From NCBI GenBank assembly GCA_025455065.1, contig JALONG010000035.1, forward strand, positions 1-64,000: a stretch of DNA of 64,000 bases, read 5' to 3'. This document shows, one piece after another, positions 61,961 through 64,000 of this stretch. The position numbers were made by a program, and so were the translations under genes. This DNA is from Candidatus Kapaibacterium sp. (GTDB lineage: Bacteria > Bacteroidota > Ignavibacteria > Kapaibacteriales > UBA4661). The number at the start of each line of letters is the position of its first letter. Positions within the stretch are counted from its first letter, which is position 1. The notes under the pieces were generated by a model that was not told the origin of the DNA, did not search any database, and worked only from the letters and a program-made list of their open reading frames with translations.

Positions 61961-62113
61961 TTAGGAATACCTCACGCATACACAGTCGGTAGAGTAACGC
62001 GGATTCAAGGTTTTTTTTTACCTGCCTCGTTACCATAATTCTTGCGTAGCTGCGCGGAAAATGCGAAATTTCGGTTTATTTCCTCTTTTTCTTTGGATTT
62101 CATTGTTTTGGTC

Positions 62114-64000
62114 ATGAAAAAATTCCTCACATTCCTTGTTGTTGGTATCCTAGCTATTATCGTGGTACTTGCTGCTGTTCCTCTGTTATTCAAAGACCGC
62201 ATTATTCAGTACGTGAAAGAAAAAGCGAATCAAAATTTGACGGCGACGCTAAATTTCAGTGATGTTGATATTTCCCTTCTCAAAAATTTTCCCCGAGCAA
62301 CGGTCATTCTGCAAAATGTCGCCCTCGTCAATGCCGCGCCATTTCTGGGCGACACGCTGTTTTCGGCAAAAGCGATTGATTTCACTGCCGAACCGATTGC
62401 CTATTTCCGCGAAGGCGTTGTGAAAATTCTCGCGCTGCATCTGGATGAACCCCGCATCTATACTCATGTTCTGTCCGAAACCGAGAAAAATTGGCGTATC
62501 ACAAAACCAAGCAACGATGCGGCTTCTGCCAACGATACAAGTTCCATGCGGCTTGCGCTCAAGACGTATTCCGTGAAAAACGGCTATTTCCGCTTTCGCA
62601 GCGAACCTGCTGACCGCGATTTTATCCTCGCCAATATCAACCACGAAGGAAGCGGCGATTTCGCCAACGACATTTTTACGCTGGTTACGCGCACAAGCGC
62701 TTTAACAACGTTTGCACAACGCGGCGCTGTCTATATGAACGCGATAAAAACGGACTTGACCGCAGAAATCGGTGTTGATTTGAAGAAGAATATCTATACC
62801 TTCAAGGAAAACGAACTGACGATGAACGAGTTAAAAGCTGGCTTTGAAGGCTCTTTGGGGTTGCCCGACGACCGCGACGATATTGACCTTGATATTCGAT
62901 TTGCCACACGGGACGGGGATTTCAAAGGGTTTTTGTCCATTATTCCGGCAATGTACTCCGAAAAATTCAAAGACCTGAAAGCAAGCGGTAGCGCCAATTT
63001 ACAGGGATTTGTGAAAGGCGCGTACAACGACAAAGGCTATCCGGCATTTGAAGTTCGCGCCAATGTGCAAAACGGCATTGCCGAGCATCCCAAATTGCCC
63101 TCCGCGCTGAAAGGTGTGATGCTGGATTTTGAAGCAAAAAGTCCGGGCGGTGACCTTGATAACAGCATCATCACCATTCGCCAACTCTCGCTGTTGCTTG
63201 CCGGAAACCCGTTTGATATGACGCTGGAAGTGCGCACACCGCTTTCCGACCCGAATGTCGCTGCGTCGGTCAAAGGGCGCGTGAATCTTGCCGATGCGAA
63301 GCAGCTAGTGGAGTATGAAGCGCTGAACAAGATTCAAAGCGGAGTTGCGGCTATGGACGTGGAATTTCGCGGAAAAATGTCTGCCGTGAAAAACAAGGAA
63401 TATCAGAATTTCAGCGTTTCCGGTACGGCAAGCGTGGAAAATTTCGAGCTTGCTGCCGACAGTATGCAACTGCCGGAAAAAGTCGCCGTGCCGTCTGCTG
63501 CGCTTACCTTCAGCCCGCAAAAAGCCTCACTTTCCAACTGCCGTGTGCTGCTCGGCAAAAGCGATATTGCGCTCGAAGGGCAGTTGGAAAATGTGATAGG
63601 CTACGCGCTCTACGACGATTTGCTCAAAGGCACACTGCGCCTGACTTCGGCATATTTCGATGTTAATCCTTGGATGAAAAACCGCCCCGGTGCTGATTCT
63701 GTGGACAAAGTGCCTCCAACGACCACACCAAAATCCGACACAACCGTGAGCAGCGTGGAACTGCCCGGAAACGTTGATTTCACGATGCAAGCTACGATGA
63801 AACGGCTTCTGTTCTCGAATTTGGATATGCAGGACGCGCAAGGAACGATGATTTTGCGGGATAAAATCTTGCGTTTTGAGAATTTGGGCGTGAAGTTGTT
63901 GGGCGCGAAAATGCTCGCAAACGGGCTTTACAACACGCAAAACCCGCTTCAACCCAAGACCGAATTTTCTTTGCAACTCAGCGATGTCGGCGTAAAAGCG
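62114..64000 (+). CDS. AsmA-family protein, partial at the window end
   Basis: The first 629 codons are present and the frame is open at 64000. An N-terminal membrane helix (FLTFLVVGILAIIVVLAAVPLLF) is followed by the AsmA opening IIQYVKEKANQNLTATLNFSDVDISLLKNFPRATVILQNVALVN and long beta-strand-rich repeats. Bacteroidota members are inner-membrane-anchored periplasmic proteins related to lipid-bridge proteins of the TamB/YhdP kind. A Thr/Ser/Pro linker (VDKVPPTTTPKSDTTVSS) interrupts it near 530-555. Confidence 0.88.
   Translation, partial: MKKFLTFLVVGILAIIVVLAAVPLLFKDRIIQYVKEKANQNLTATLNFSDVDISLLKNFPRATVILQNVALVNAAPFLGDTLFSAKAIDFTAEPIAYFREGVVKILALHLDEPRIYTHVLSETEKNWRITKPSNDAASANDTSSMRLALKTYSVKNGYFRFRSEPADRDFILANINHEGSGDFANDIFTLVTRTSALTTFAQRGAVYMNAIKTDLTAEIGVDLKKNIYTFKENELTMNELKAGFEGSLGLPDDRDDIDLDIRFATRDGDFKGFLSIIPAMYSEKFKDLKASGSANLQGFVKGAYNDKGYPAFEVRANVQNGIAEHPKLPSALKGVMLDFEAKSPGGDLDNSIITIRQLSLLLAGNPFDMTLEVRTPLSDPNVAASVKGRVNLADAKQLVEYEALNKIQSGVAAMDVEFRGKMSAVKNKEYQNFSVSGTASVENFELAADSMQLPEKVAVPSAALTFSPQKASLSNCRVLLGKSDIALEGQLENVIGYALYDDLLKGTLRLTSAYFDVNPWMKNRPGADSVDKVPPTTTPKSDTTVSSVELPGNVDFTMQATMKRLLFSNLDMQDAQGTMILRDKILRFENLGVKLLGAKMLANGLYNTQNPLQPKTEFSLQLSDVGVKA

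Overview
The window looks like a chromosome segment of a Bacteroidota/Chlorobiota-type bacterium (Ignavibacteria or Kapaibacteria-like lineages would fit). The evidence is a large surface protein with a type IX secretion C-terminal domain, two giant sensor kinases with ligand-binding propellers, promoters of the TTG-N19-TAnnTTTG type, and few Shine-Dalgarno sequences in the backbone. Species cannot be assigned from the sequence alone.

Layout. (1) 1-14.5 kb is backbone: an 18-bp tandem repeat and terminator, a possible MITE, SDR and class V aminotransferase genes, a TPR lipoprotein-like gene, a carboxymuconolactone decarboxylase-like gene, a chemotaxis receptor, a nucleotide-sugar dehydrogenase, purA, coaE, adenine deaminase, tRNA-Val and tRNA-Leu. 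(2) 14,514-48,160 is a 33.6-kb integrative element bounded by a perfect 25-bp direct repeat just downstream of tRNA-Leu(CAA). It has a tyrosine integrase, a repressor, a replication gene set, holins and an endolysin at its right end, and YqaJ-type nuclease, J-domain and ssDNA-binding-like genes at its left end. No terminase, portal or capsid gene is recognisable. (3) 48.2-64 kb is backbone again: two paralogous propeller histidine kinases, murQ, a MarR/ring-cleaving dioxygenase pair, the T9SS surface protein, a second tRNA-Leu and the start of an AsmA-like gene.

Inside the element lies a copper/silver-type resistance block (20.5-38.1 kb, all on +): metal-binding periplasmic proteins, a beta-propeller lipoprotein, PepSY and DUF2911 proteins, an HMA-AraC fusion regulator, a CopZ-like chaperone, CopA ATPase, a cupredoxin, a multicopper oxidase and a CusA-TolC-CusB efflux pump. 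Nearly every gap from 21.7 to 36.5 kb carries a REP doublet (REPIN), and a REP-associated tyrosine transposase (RAYT) sits between cusA and the tolC-like gene. Several REP copies are read as protein, including what appears to be the whole signal peptide of the TolC-like protein. Further cargo is a caspase-like peptidase next to an RHH/MobC-like protein, a three-gene TIGR04255 cassette and a second three-gene cassette, the last two each behind a good Bacteroidota promoter.

The strangest object is at 17,779-18,736: 958 nt with only four T on the + strand. All six frames are therefore nearly open, yet G is concentrated in one codon phase, and that phase shifts at a run of five C. This implies a completely hydrophilic, disordered coding sequence, broken or frameshifted, or a base-specific mutational process.
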